Source: an uncultured Sphingomonadaceae bacterium (lineage in GTDB: Bacteria; Pseudomonadota; Alphaproteobacteria; Sphingomonadales; Sphingomonadaceae). Taken from it: a stretch of DNA of 64,000 bases. This document shows, piece after piece, positions 36,394 to 46,717 of the stretch. Under the pieces are notes generated by a model. That model was not told the DNA's origin. It was given only the letters and a program-made list of their open reading frames with translations, and searched no databases. Every line of letters begins with the position of its first letter. The first letter of the stretch is position 1. The position numbers were made by a program, and so were the translations under genes. The DNA lies in assembly GCA_947501695.1 (NCBI GenBank), contig CANMWO010000001.1, positions 1,488,001 through 1,552,000 of the forward strand, read 5' to 3'.

Positions 36394-37412
36394 TTACCAC
36401 CGATAGTTGCGTTAGGCTTAACTGGCTTGTTGTCGGCAGAAACCGTTGTCTGGACTGAAAAGCGATCTTGCACGAGCGGATCGCGAAAGCGCATATCCGA
36501 GATATTCAAGCTCACGGCGGATGGATCATCAGATTCGGTGTCTTGCTGCAAGACGGGCATACGCGCCCAGATCATAAAGGCACGCGCATTGGCATCCACC
36601 TCCTGCGCTTCTTCGATCATACCAGGCGACGCGTCATTTTTAACCAATTCGCCTTTCCAATAGAAAGGCTCGCTGTCAAAAAGGTCAAACCGTGTTTCGC
36701 CATATTCCTTACCGTTTTCTCCGGCCATCTGCCAGATCATATCGCGGCGCCAAAATGTTACAGGCATAGGATTGGCGACGACCTGTTCCGGTGAATCTCC
36801 GGTGCGTTGCTCTACCGCCAATGCCGTATCCGCCTCTGCCTTGCCAGTGATCAGGCCATTGGCAAAAATATAAGCGCAAATCACAGTAAAACTCACCCAA
36901 GCTGGCCGCTGCCAGTCGTCCCTGCCCTTTTTCTCGCGCCTTCGCGATATCCAGACCCCAGCAATCAGCGCCGCCCAGATCCAGATATCAATGATGAAGA
37001 TGCTGTCGCCGTAAAACCATTGCGAGGAGAAGGGTTCGAGCAAGCGAACGCCATAGCTGTTGAGCCAGTCGAGCGCAGGATGGCTAAGTGTTCCAATATA
37101 TGCGAGCCCGAGCAACCAACCTTTATGAATCGGCAACCGATCCACTGGCCGTTTGCCGCGCTTGGTCTGCCAGCGATCGAACCAGATCATGATACCGGTC
37201 AGCAATAACGGCAGTACCACCATCGCAATCGGTCCGTGGGTTATCCCGCGCCGAATGGCGAGATGCTGCACGCCATCAAGCAGCGTCGCAAAGGCATCTA
37301 TATCGGGAATATTGGCGGCAATAATTAATGTCGCCATGCCCAGACCGGTTTTCTTTTTCAGACCAAGCTGGCCAAGAACGGCCCCGGCAAGACTATGGGT
37401 CAGATTATCCAT
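36390..37412 (-). CDS. YdjM-like membrane-bound metal-dependent hydrolase
   Basis: A 340-residue membrane protein with the family signature at the N-terminus (MDNLTHSLAGAVLGQLGL), then RRGITHGPIA and HPALDWLNSYG, which carry the conserved metal-binding His and Asp. There are about four membrane segments in the first 180 residues, and the rest is a soluble, probably periplasmic, domain. E. coli YdjM is SOS-induced. Here the gene is coupled to a photolyase, but I see no LexA-type box upstream. Confidence 0.85.
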   Translation of the reverse strand: MDNLTHSLAGAVLGQLGLKKKTGLGMATLIIAANIPDIDAFATLLDGVQHLAIRRGITHGPIAMVVLPLLLTGIMIWFDRWQTKRGKRPVDRLPIHKGWLLGLAYIGTLSHPALDWLNSYGVRLLEPFSSQWFYGDSIFIIDIWIWAALIAGVWISRRREKKGRDDWQRPAWVSFTVICAYIFANGLITGKAEADTALAVEQRTGDSPEQVVANPMPVTFWRRDMIWQMAGENGKEYGETRFDLFDSEPFYWKGELVKNDASPGMIEEAQEVDANARAFMIWARMPVLQQDTESDDPSAVSLNISDMRFRDPLVQDRFSVQTTVSADNKPVKPNATIGGK

Positions 37413-37561
37413 GCGGGTGACAGCCGTCTAAACCGGACCGAGAAATTATAAAGGTTACACGCAAAATGGGGGTCATCTTCGATTGAACTGTTTCATATGA
37501 GCGACGAAATTTCCGTTCAGAATCGTCCCACCCCATAGCGTGACGAAAGGGACTGACGCCC

Positions 37562-37577
37562 TGCCAGCATGCTGGCA
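37562..37577. repeat. 16 bp perfect palindrome
   Basis: TGCCAGCATGCTGGCA is a perfect palindrome without a loop in the 208 bp gap between the YdjM-like start and the korB stop. With no loop it is more likely a protein-binding site than a terminator. The function is unknown. Confidence 0.5.
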
Positions 37578-37620
37578 AAGCATATCCTAGATTGCAAGCA
37601 TCAAGTGCTGGAAAAGGCTG

Positions 37621-38649
37621 CTAAAGTTCCGGTCCATCCTCGGTGACGGTCCAAGTCTGTCCTTTGTTGAGCAATGCCTGCAAATCAGGTTTCTTACCTT
37701 TTGCTGCCTCCACATTTTGCTCGACCACCGCCGCTTCAAAGGTTGGACGCGGATCGTCATAGAGCACGCCAATGGCCATCGGGAATTCACCAAAGGGCAT
37801 TTCGATCAGCATATGTGCGACCGAACGATTGGTCACGTCATGGACAATCACATTGGCGGCCTGCCAGTCGCCATCAACAACATCGACCACTTTGAGCGAG
37901 AGCGTTTCACGATCCATTGCGATGCCCTTAGCCCCTTTTTCAAACAGCATCGGCTCGCCATTGGCGAGCAACAACTGTGTCGATGCGGCTGTTTTCTTTG
38001 CCGCAAATTCATCGAACACGTCTTTGTTATAGACGATACAGTTTTGAAATATTTCGATAAATGCGGCGCCTTTATGAGCATGCGCCGCTTTCAGGACATT
38101 GGTCAGGTCTTTGTGAATGTCGATGCCGCGGGCAATGAAGCGCGCGCCAGAACCCAATGCAAAAGCACAAGGACTAGCGGGACGATCAACCGAACCATAA
38201 GGCGTCGAGGGGGTATTTGTTCCCACTCGGGAAGTTGGCGAATATTGCCCTTTGGTCAGGCCGTAAATTTCATTGTTGAATAACATGATCTGGCAATCCA
38301 GATTACGCCGCAGCAAATGCATCGTATGATTGCCGCCAATGGAAAGCGCATCGCCGTCGCCAGTGATGATCCAGACATCCAGATCCGGATTGGCCAGTTT
38401 CGCGCCGGTTGCTACCGCTGGCGCGCGGCCATGAATAGTGTGAAAACCGTAAGTTTCCATATAATAAGGAAAGCGAGAAGAGCAGCCGATCCCGCTGATA
38501 AACAAGGTATCTTCTGGACGCACACCCAATTCCGGCATGGTCCGCTGAACCGCTTTCAGGATCGCATAGTCACCGCAACCCGGGCACCAGCGTACTTCCT
38601 GATCCGTTTCCCAGTCTTTCAGCGTCGTGATTTTTGTCATCTCGTTCAT
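37621..38649 (-). CDS. korB: 2-oxoacid:acceptor oxidoreductase, beta subunit
   Basis: A 342-residue thiamine-diphosphate subunit of a ferredoxin-type 2-oxoacid oxidoreductase, probably 2-oxoglutarate (KorB). The motif WCPGCGDY at 21-28 and the ThDP/Mg motif GDGDALSIGGNH near 97 are clear. It contains no extra ferredoxin domain. It overlaps korA by 4 nt. Together they would oxidise 2-oxoglutarate to succinyl-CoA with ferredoxin as electron acceptor. Confidence 0.92.
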   Translation of the reverse strand: MNEMTKITTLKDWETDQEVRWCPGCGDYAILKAVQRTMPELGVRPEDTLFISGIGCSSRFPYYMETYGFHTIHGRAPAVATGAKLANPDLDVWIITGDGDALSIGGNHTMHLLRRNLDCQIMLFNNEIYGLTKGQYSPTSRVGTNTPSTPYGSVDRPASPCAFALGSGARFIARGIDIHKDLTNVLKAAHAHKGAAFIEIFQNCIVYNKDVFDEFAAKKTAASTQLLLANGEPMLFEKGAKGIAMDRETLSLKVVDVVDGDWQAANVIVHDVTNRSVAHMLIEMPFGEFPMAIGVLYDDPRPTFEAAVVEQNVEAAKGKKPDLQALLNKGQTWTVTEDGPEL

Positions 38650-40535
38650 GAGAGATTCTCCTCAATCGCCGCATCAATTTCGGCAATGGTAAATGGCTGG
38701 CCCGATACTTTGTTGATTGGTTTCGCATCGACCAGATACTGGTCGCGCAATACGGTTTTAAGCTGCCCGGTGTTCATTTCCGGCACAATCACGCGGTCAT
38801 AGCTTTTCAACAGCTCACCAAGATTTTTCGGCATCGGCCAGATGTTACGGATGTGGATATGCGCCACATCTTTGCCCGCTTCTACCGCACGGCGCACCGC
38901 TTGATGGATTGGACCATAGGTTGACCCCCAACCGACAACAGCCAGCTTGCCGCCCGCATTGCCCAACGCGACATCCTGATCGGGAATGCTATCCGCAACG
39001 CCCAAAACTTTGTCACGCCGAATTTCGGTCATTTTCTGATGATTAGCCGATCCATAGTCAATATGACCGGTATCAATACCTTTTTCGATGCCGCCAATCC
39101 GATGCATCAATTCTGGCGTGCCCGGTTTAATCCATGGCCGCGCGAATTTTTCGTCGCGGCTATACGGCTTCAAGCCGCCTTCCGGCATTTTGTCGAGATA
39201 GGTGACTGGAAATGGCTCCAGTGACGCAACATCGGGAATTTGCCATGGCTCTGCAGCATTGGCAATATAGCCATCGGTCAACAGCATGACAGGCGTCATA
39301 TATTGTATAGCGATCCGCACCGCTTCAATAGCGCACTCAAATGCATCACTAGGTGAACGAGCCGCGATGACCGGCATCGGTGCATCGCCATTGCGGCCAT
39401 AAACCGCCTGGTATAGATCCGATTGCTCGGTCTTCGTAGGAAGGCCTGTCGAGGGCCCGCCGCGCTGTGAATTGATTATCACCAACGGAAGCTCGGTCAT
39501 AATAGCCAAGCCCATAGCTTCGCCTTTCAGCGCGATACCTGGTCCCGACGATGACGTAATGCCAAGTTTACCGGCATAGCTCGCCCCGATGGCCGCTGCG
39601 ATAGCCGCGATTTCATCTTCGGCTTGAAATGTCGTCACATCAAATTCTTTAAGCCGCGACAGATGATGCAGGATCGCAGAAGCAGGTGTAATCGGATAGC
39701 CGCCAAAGAACATTGGAACCTCGGCGAGCTGTGCGCCGGCCACCAGACCAAGCGACAAAGCTTCGGCGCCCGTCACCGTGCGATATTCTCCAGGTGCGGA
39801 TGGCGCCGCGCCGACTTTGCGGGTAGTTAAATGACCGCCACCGAGTCCGTCGCCAGACAGCTCGGCAGTTTCGCCATAAGCATGACCGGCATTTAGAGCC
39901 GCGATATTTGCGCCGGCCACATCGGGCAGTTTCGCAAACTTCGTATTAAGCCAATCGACAATGGGTTGGCGGTCCCGTTCAAACATCCAAAGCGCAAGGC
40001 CCAGCGTCCACATGTTTTTGGAACGCAGAGCTTCTTTATTACCCAGTCCAAACGGCTTCACCGCTTCGAGCGTTAGCGCAGAAATATCAAGTTTGAGCAG
40101 CTGCCACTTGGCCAAAGACCCGTCTTCCAGTGGATTATTCTCATATTTCGCTTTGTCGAGGTTGCGTTTCCCAAACTCGCCTGCGTCCGCAATGATCAAA
40201 CCGCCAGGGCGCAAAGCATCCACATTGGTCTTCAATGCTGCGGGGTTCATGGCGATCAGGACATCAGGTTCGTCGCCAGCAGTTTCAATTGCGCGGCTAC
40301 CAAAATTGATTTGGAAAGCAGAAACACCGAACAAAGTCCCTTGCGGAGCCCGGATTTCAGCGGGAAAATCAGGGAACGTCGCAAGATCACTGCCTGCCAA
40401 TGCCGTGGACAAAGTAAATTGCCCACCGGTGAGTTGCATACCATCGCCACTGTCACCAGCGAAACGAACGACGACATTTTCCGCACTTTCTGGTTGGTTA
40501 TTGCCTGAATCGTCCTGTTTAAGCGCCGTAGCCAT
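38646..40535 (-). CDS. korA: 2-oxoacid:acceptor oxidoreductase, alpha (gamma-alpha fused) subunit
   Basis: A 629-residue protein. Residues up to about 200 are the gamma domain (GDSGDGMQLTGGQF at the start), and the rest is the alpha/pyrimidine-binding part, including MFFGGYPITPAS and GPGIALKGEAMGLAIMTELP. The fusion of gamma and alpha is the usual two-subunit form. The ATG is followed upstream by about 200 bp of divergent promoter region with a large dyad. Confidence 0.92.
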   Translation of the reverse strand: MATALKQDDSGNNQPESAENVVVRFAGDSGDGMQLTGGQFTLSTALAGSDLATFPDFPAEIRAPQGTLFGVSAFQINFGSRAIETAGDEPDVLIAMNPAALKTNVDALRPGGLIIADAGEFGKRNLDKAKYENNPLEDGSLAKWQLLKLDISALTLEAVKPFGLGNKEALRSKNMWTLGLALWMFERDRQPIVDWLNTKFAKLPDVAGANIAALNAGHAYGETAELSGDGLGGGHLTTRKVGAAPSAPGEYRTVTGAEALSLGLVAGAQLAEVPMFFGGYPITPASAILHHLSRLKEFDVTTFQAEDEIAAIAAAIGASYAGKLGITSSSGPGIALKGEAMGLAIMTELPLVIINSQRGGPSTGLPTKTEQSDLYQAVYGRNGDAPMPVIAARSPSDAFECAIEAVRIAIQYMTPVMLLTDGYIANAAEPWQIPDVASLEPFPVTYLDKMPEGGLKPYSRDEKFARPWIKPGTPELMHRIGGIEKGIDTGHIDYGSANHQKMTEIRRDKVLGVADSIPDQDVALGNAGGKLAVVGWGSTYGPIHQAVRRAVEAGKDVAHIHIRNIWPMPKNLGELLKSYDRVIVPEMNTGQLKTVLRDQYLVDAKPINKVSGQPFTIAEIDAAIEENLS

Positions 40536-40594
40536 ATATAATTTCCGTACCCATCACTCTGTAGAAGATGCGGTAAAGCACTTCTCCCCTCTGC

Positions 40595-40636
40595 TTCAAA
40601 CCATAAAAACTACTAGGGATAAAGTTTTTGTTTGAA
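40595..40636. promoter_or_regulatory. Large interrupted dyad in the korA / esterase divergent region
   Basis: TTCAAAC (40595-40601) pairs with GTTTGAA (40630-40636), and AAAAACT (40605-40611) pairs with AGTTTTT (40623-40629), with a 3 nt bulge on one arm and an 11 nt centre. It sits between divergent genes, so it is a candidate operator rather than a terminator. It is about 60 bp upstream of korA on the - strand. Confidence 0.5.
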
Positions 40637-40734
40637 ACGAGAGTGCAGATTACGCCTTGCTTAGTGAACCCCGGCTGATCTAGTCGCTTGAAGGTAAGTA
40701 GCAAATCAATATGCAATGATACGGAGATTTGACG

Positions 40735-41679
40735 ATGACGACGGCTTTTGTGCGACCCGATACCCAGGCAATGCTGGCCATGCTAGAGACGGCAATGGAA
40801 GTTCCCATGAATGAAATGGAGCCAGCCGCTGCGCGCGAAGTCTATGTCGGAATGCGTTTTCTGGTCGATGCGGAACCCACGGAACTAGCGGTCGTGAAAG
40901 ACCTAGCCTGCCCCGGACCGGCAGGCGATATCAAGCTGCGCTATTACGACAAAAGAGAGACTCGTGAAAAAGGACCGGCGATCATCTTCTATCACGGTGG
41001 CGGCTTCGTCATTGGCGATCTGGAAAGCCACCATCCTTATTGCACCGAAATGGCGGCGCAGATGGATTTACCGCTGATCGCTGTGGATTATCGGCTTGCA
41101 CCCGAAGCCCCCTTCCCAGCCGCGCCTGATGATTGTGAAGCTGCAACCCGTTGGATTGCCGAAAACGCAGCCAGCGCATTGGGCATTGAAATAGATGGCC
41201 TGATCCCTTGCGGCGATAGCGCTGGCGGAAATTTGGCCATTGTGGTGGCACAGGACTTAGCCAAAAACCCGGCAGCGGTGCCGGTCATTGCACAGGTTCC
41301 CATCTATCCGGTTGTGGATAGCACCGCAGCGGGTGGCTCAATGGAAGAGTTTGCAGAAGGCTTTCTTCTGACCAAAGATTCGATGGATTATTTCAACAAG
41401 CACTATGCCAGCGTCGCAGGCGACGTGCGCAGCGATCCAATCCTTGGAGATCTTGCGAGCAGTCCACCGACCGTTATCATTACCGGTGGTCTGGACCCAT
41501 TGCGCGACCAAGGCCGTGCCTATGCTGCCAAGTTGATTGAAGCCGGTGTCTCCGTGGCGTTCACCGAAGCCAAAGGCAATATCCATGGCCTGATCTGTCT
41601 GCGCAAGGGCATACCCTCTTCACAACAGGATGTTGACGGCATCTGCAACGCATTGAAAGCGACCTTGGCGGCTCTATGA
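40735..41679 (+). CDS. Alpha/beta hydrolase, hormone-sensitive-lipase type
   Basis: A 314-residue esterase of the HSL family with the oxyanion motif HGGGF at 87-91, the nucleophile elbow GDSAGG with Ser162, Asp in GGLDPLRDQG and His in GNIHG. HSL members hydrolyse short- to medium-chain esters, and the natural substrate is unknown. GGAG lies 8 nt before ATG 40735; a TTG at 40729 is rejected. The stop overlaps rppH by ATGA. Confidence 0.9.
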   Translation: MTTAFVRPDTQAMLAMLETAMEVPMNEMEPAAAREVYVGMRFLVDAEPTELAVVKDLACPGPAGDIKLRYYDKRETREKGPAIIFYHGGGFVIGDLESHHPYCTEMAAQMDLPLIAVDYRLAPEAPFPAAPDDCEAATRWIAENAASALGIEIDGLIPCGDSAGGNLAIVVAQDLAKNPAAVPVIAQVPIYPVVDSTAAGGSMEEFAEGFLLTKDSMDYFNKHYASVAGDVRSDPILGDLASSPPTVIITGGLDPLRDQGRAYAAKLIEAGVSVAFTEAKGNIHGLICLRKGIPSSQQDVDGICNALKATLAAL

Positions 41680-42164
41680 CCGATTTTAGTCACCTTCCTT
41701 ACCGCCCTTGTGCAGGCATCATGCTGGCCAACACCGAAGGCTTAGTTTTTGTCGGTCAACGATTAGACGCCAAAGACAGCGCTCATCCTGATGCTTGGCA
41801 AATGCCACAAGGCGGCATTGATGATGGTGAGGATAGCGAGGCTGCAGCAATCAGAGAGCTGGCAGAAGAAACCGGTGTCGCGGCGAAACATGTACAGATA
41901 ATTGCCCGCAGTGCGGAAGAACATTATTATGATCTGCCGGATGAATTATTGGGTAAAATCTGGAAAGGAAAATATCGCGGCCAGCGCCAATCCTGGTTTC
42001 TGATGCGGTTTACAGGCGAAGACAGTCATGTCAATATTGCCACCGACCACGCAGAATTTTCGAATTGGAAGTGGGCCGACCCGACAGATTTACCGGATAT
42101 GATCGTGCCGTTTAAACGAGATCTATACCGTGCGATATTGAAGGAATTTGGGCCACTAATCTGA
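41676..42164 (+). CDS. rppH: RNA pyrophosphohydrolase
   Basis: A 162-residue Nudix hydrolase. The Nudix box runs from Gly46 to about 68 (GGIDDGEDSEAAAIRELAEE) with PQGG just before it, as in RppH, which removes pyrophosphate from mRNA 5' ends to start decay. Other dinucleotide hydrolases look similar, so the substrate is inferred. Coupled by 4 nt overlap to an esterase. Confidence 0.85.
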   Translation: MTDFSHLPYRPCAGIMLANTEGLVFVGQRLDAKDSAHPDAWQMPQGGIDDGEDSEAAAIRELAEETGVAAKHVQIIARSAEEHYYDLPDELLGKIWKGKYRGQRQSWFLMRFTGEDSHVNIATDHAEFSNWKWADPTDLPDMIVPFKRDLYRAILKEFGPLI

Positions 42165-42195
42165 ATGTGAAACAGGATAGTCACAGGATTAGAGT

Positions 42196-43146
42196 ATGTT
42201 GTACAAGATAGTTTGGTCATTTCCACTGGCCGCGATTTGCCTTGTTTCCCCAGCCCATGCAGCCCTCCCCGAACCTGTTAAAGCGATGATCGATGCCGCC
42301 ATCGAATCTGGCAAAGATGCAGAGGTCAAATCAGTATTCAAGTTCGCCAAAGTCACAAATCCCGACGATGCGGCGGAAATTGACGCGATGCTGGCAGCAT
42401 ATACCGCAAAGAAAACACAGCTCGCAGCAGCGGAAAAACAAGCAAAAATGGAAGCGCCCTTTTTCGAAAACTGGACTGGGGAAGGTGAACTCGGCGGCTT
42501 TCGCAATACCGGTAATTCGAGCAATGTTGGCATAAGCGGCGGCATTAGGCTGGAAAAGGATGCTGTCAAATGGCGCCTGAAATTTCGCGCGCGTGCTGAC
42601 TATCAACGCAGCAACGGCGTTACCAGCAGAGAACAATATGCGGCGGCTTTGGAACCCGAATATAAGATTGATGACAGATTGTTCGTCTATGGCTTGGCCC
42701 AATATGACAGGGATCAATTTCAGGGGTTTTCTGCCCGGTACACGGTTTCCGGTGGGATCGGCTATACGGTTATCAATGAGAAAGACGTTAAACTGAATTT
42801 GAAAGCCGGTCCTGCCTGGCGACTCACCGAGTTTACCGATGGCGGATCGGATAGCAGTCTCGCGGGCCTGATCGGACTTGATCTGGGGTGGCAAATTGCA
42901 AAAAATCTCAAACTAACTCAGGGAGCCGGCGCGACCTTAGCATCCGATGCGCAAAGCCTGACCAGCGCCAACGTGATATTTTCATCCGGCACCAACACCA
43001 TCACCGCGACTACAGGGCTTGATGCCAAGATTTATGGCAAGCTAAAAGCCCGTTTTTCTTATGCAATCGAGCATGAAACCAATCCGCCGGAAGGTCGTCA
43101 GAAAACCGATACGCTCAGCCGTGCTACATTGGTCTATGATTTTTGA
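42196..43146 (+). CDS. DUF481 (YdiY-like) outer-membrane-type protein
   Basis: A 316-residue protein with a signal peptide (about 1-22, ending PAHA). The C-terminal 200 residues alternate polar and hydrophobic residues and end in aromatic Phe (TLVYDF), as in beta-barrel outer-membrane proteins of the DUF481 family. It probably resides in the outer membrane, and its function is unknown. It converges on a TPR gene 28 bp away. Confidence 0.8.
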   Translation: MLYKIVWSFPLAAICLVSPAHAALPEPVKAMIDAAIESGKDAEVKSVFKFAKVTNPDDAAEIDAMLAAYTAKKTQLAAAEKQAKMEAPFFENWTGEGELGGFRNTGNSSNVGISGGIRLEKDAVKWRLKFRARADYQRSNGVTSREQYAAALEPEYKIDDRLFVYGLAQYDRDQFQGFSARYTVSGGIGYTVINEKDVKLNLKAGPAWRLTEFTDGGSDSSLAGLIGLDLGWQIAKNLKLTQGAGATLASDAQSLTSANVIFSSGTNTITATTGLDAKIYGKLKARFSYAIEHETNPPEGRQKTDTLSRATLVYDF

Positions 43147-43174
43147 CGTAAGGGTTTACGACTTTTGAGTTGGC

Positions 43175-43708
43175 TTAATTAGGCGCAGCCTCGTCATCTT
43201 TTTCGTCGCCCACTTTTGGCTTGGGCGTTACGGCCTGGGCTGACAATAACGGTAATTTCTCTGAAGCGCTAATGACGGACGACAGTTGCGCCGTCTGTGG
43301 GCAGCGTGTCCGGCATAGAGTTTCGATACGCGACAAATTGATTTTGGCCTTCTCTACGGCTCCGCGTTGTACCAACGCTTCGCCCTGCCCCGCCAAGGCG
43401 TCGAGATTATTGGGGTTCAGGATCAAGGCTTCGCGATAAAAGCGAATGGCTTTACCCGGCAGTTTCTGTACCCGTGCGATCTGAGCCAATGCGATAAACG
43501 CCGAACCGTTACGCGGATCAACAGCAAGAGCGGTTTCATAGAGATCTGTCGCCAATTCAAGATTGCCTTCTTTCTGCGCCGACTCTCCCTGCTGCATATA
43601 GGCAACCGAACGGGCCTTAATTTCTACATCGGCAGACTGGCCGAAACCGGCACTTGAAACAGTAGCCAATACCAAAGACATCGCTAGGGCAGCAGGTGAA
43701 AAACGCAT
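43175..43708 (-). CDS. Exported TPR protein
   Basis: A 177-residue protein with a signal peptide (MRFSPAALAMSLVLATVSSA) and about three TPR units (QGESAQKEGNLELATDLYE, then AFIALAQIARVQKLPGKAIR). GGAG lies 6 nt before ATG 43708, so the in-frame start 75 nt upstream is rejected. It may be a periplasmic scaffold. The partner is unknown. Confidence 0.8.
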   Translation of the reverse strand: MRFSPAALAMSLVLATVSSAGFGQSADVEIKARSVAYMQQGESAQKEGNLELATDLYETALAVDPRNGSAFIALAQIARVQKLPGKAIRFYREALILNPNNLDALAGQGEALVQRGAVEKAKINLSRIETLCRTRCPQTAQLSSVISASEKLPLLSAQAVTPKPKVGDEKDDEAAPN

Positions 43709-43792
43709 AATTAGCTCCAATAAAGACTCAGGCTTTTTAGCAGGACCACCTGCACGCTCGGTGAACATGACGGTGTCCGTCACGATTTGCTA

Positions 43793-44970
43793 TCACAATT
43801 TTTCGAGGCAGGTAAAATAAAAGCCATCTGTTCCGTCTTGATACGGGGTGAGTAGAGATCCTTTACGATATGGCTGTCCAATCGGCAAATCAACCTCTAT
43901 ATCCCGCCAATCTGTGTGGTTTTTCAGGAAAACATCTGCCTGATCACCACCCTCTGCGTCAAGAGTGAGCAAACGGCATAAACTAACCGGCCACCAGGCG
44001 CGACCATCGTGCTCGCGAGTTCCAATAACCGCGCCTGCAAATGTACGGTTTGATCGAGCCTTTTTGGTGTCATCCGCCAGCGTAATTCGGGGTTGCGACG
44101 CCATGTTCCTGTTCCCGTGCATGGCGCGTCAACCAACACCAGATCACATTTCCCCTTGAACGGGCTGAGCGCTTCTTCCTCTTTGTTCGGAGAAAGCAAT
44201 ACAGCCTCGACGTTATGCGTACTCGATCGCCTTAACCGCGGCTCAATGCGGCTTAATCGACCACGATCGGTATCAGCCGCGATGATCCGTGTATCATCGG
44301 CTAGCTGCGCAGCAAGACCGAGCGTCTTACCACCAGCACCCGCACACATATCCAACACCAGTTTCGGAGCGTTTGGAAGACACGCAGCAATAATCGCCTG
44401 GCTGCCCATATCCTGAATTTCGATCTGGCCGCTATTATAGGCTTCAGTGTTCTCGACGCTGGTTCCAGTGGGCAATCGATAGGCATGGCGCAATTGCAGC
44501 GCCTCAATTTCTGGCCATGCCATCGTAATCGCGTCGGCATCGACTTTTTTGGGATTGAACCTGATATCCAGCGGCGCACGATCAAATAATGCTACCTGTT
44601 CGTCGTCATCAACAGGACCGGCAAATCTGTCCAAAAGCCAGCCTGGAATTTGTTCTCCGCTGGTCAGCTGTTCATTTTCATTGAGACTGACTGGGCCATA
44701 AGTCGAGCCGTCAAACAAAGCCTGCAATTCCGGCTGTTCGTCAGCCAATCCGACCATCGCAGCGCGACCATGTTCTGGTCGATCGCCAAAACGACGGATT
44801 GCCGTATACACATGCTCCCGCACTGCGCGGCGATCTTTGGAACCGGCGTAGCGGCGCGCCTTGAAAAATTTCTTAGCGATATTGTCTGCCGAAGCACCAT
44901 TGTCACGTGCCGCAACAATGATTTCGTCAAGCAGCTCAATGGCGGCCTGTAGTCTTGCGGAGGGAGTCAT
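43793..44970 (-). pseudogene. rsmB: 16S rRNA m5C methyltransferase gene (rsmB/Fmu type) with a frameshift
   Basis: The 5' part (44970 to 43924) encodes 348 residues ending in an unrelated tail after VYAVCSLL. The 3' part is open in another frame from about 43965 to 43793 and reads AEGGDQADVFLKNHTDW through the family ending DGFYFTCLEKL. Joining the frames at about 43957-43960 by one missing base restores a 392-residue protein of usual size. The intact part has the SAM motif region LDMCAGAGGKTLGLAAQLAD and two Cys motifs (DAPCTGTGTWRRNPELRW and VCSLL), including the nucleophile. The gene is therefore broken near the end or misread. It overlaps the small protein gene by 4 nt. Confidence 0.8.
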
Positions 44971-45176
44971 TCCTCGATGCGACTATCTTTGTTCAAACAA
45001 TGAAAATGCGTTTGAGCATTAGCGCCATGTTTCTTTATCGCGTCTTCAACGGCTATGACTGCATAGTCTTGACACTCGGCAAAAGTCTCGAAGGGTTCAA
45101 TTGTCCACAATGGATTACTTTGATCCTGCCCATTGGGCCAAACCAACAGCAGTAAAAATATTTTCAATTCTACCAT
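44967..45176 (-). CDS. Small protein between guaB and rsmB
   Basis: A 69-residue protein, 12 nt after guaB and overlapping rsmB by 4 nt (ATGA). A hydrophobic N-terminus (KIFLLLLVW) may be a signal or anchor. The remainder has two Cys (ECQD and FHCLN) that could pair, and is acidic to neutral. It is not recognised. The tight spacing on both sides supports a real translated gene. Confidence 0.65.
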   Translation of the reverse strand: MVELKIFLLLLVWPNGQDQSNPLWTIEPFETFAECQDYAVIAVEDAIKKHGANAQTHFHCLNKDSRIEE

Positions 45177-45188
45177 AGACCACCCTCT

Positions 45189-46676
<1,488 letters not shown>

Positions 46677-46717
46677 CTAAATTGATTCTGTGGCGGCCCA
46701 TGTAATCAGTTATGTAA

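Noticed and set aside
39961-40635. 224-codon open frame on + strand
   Set aside because: It is antisense to korA.
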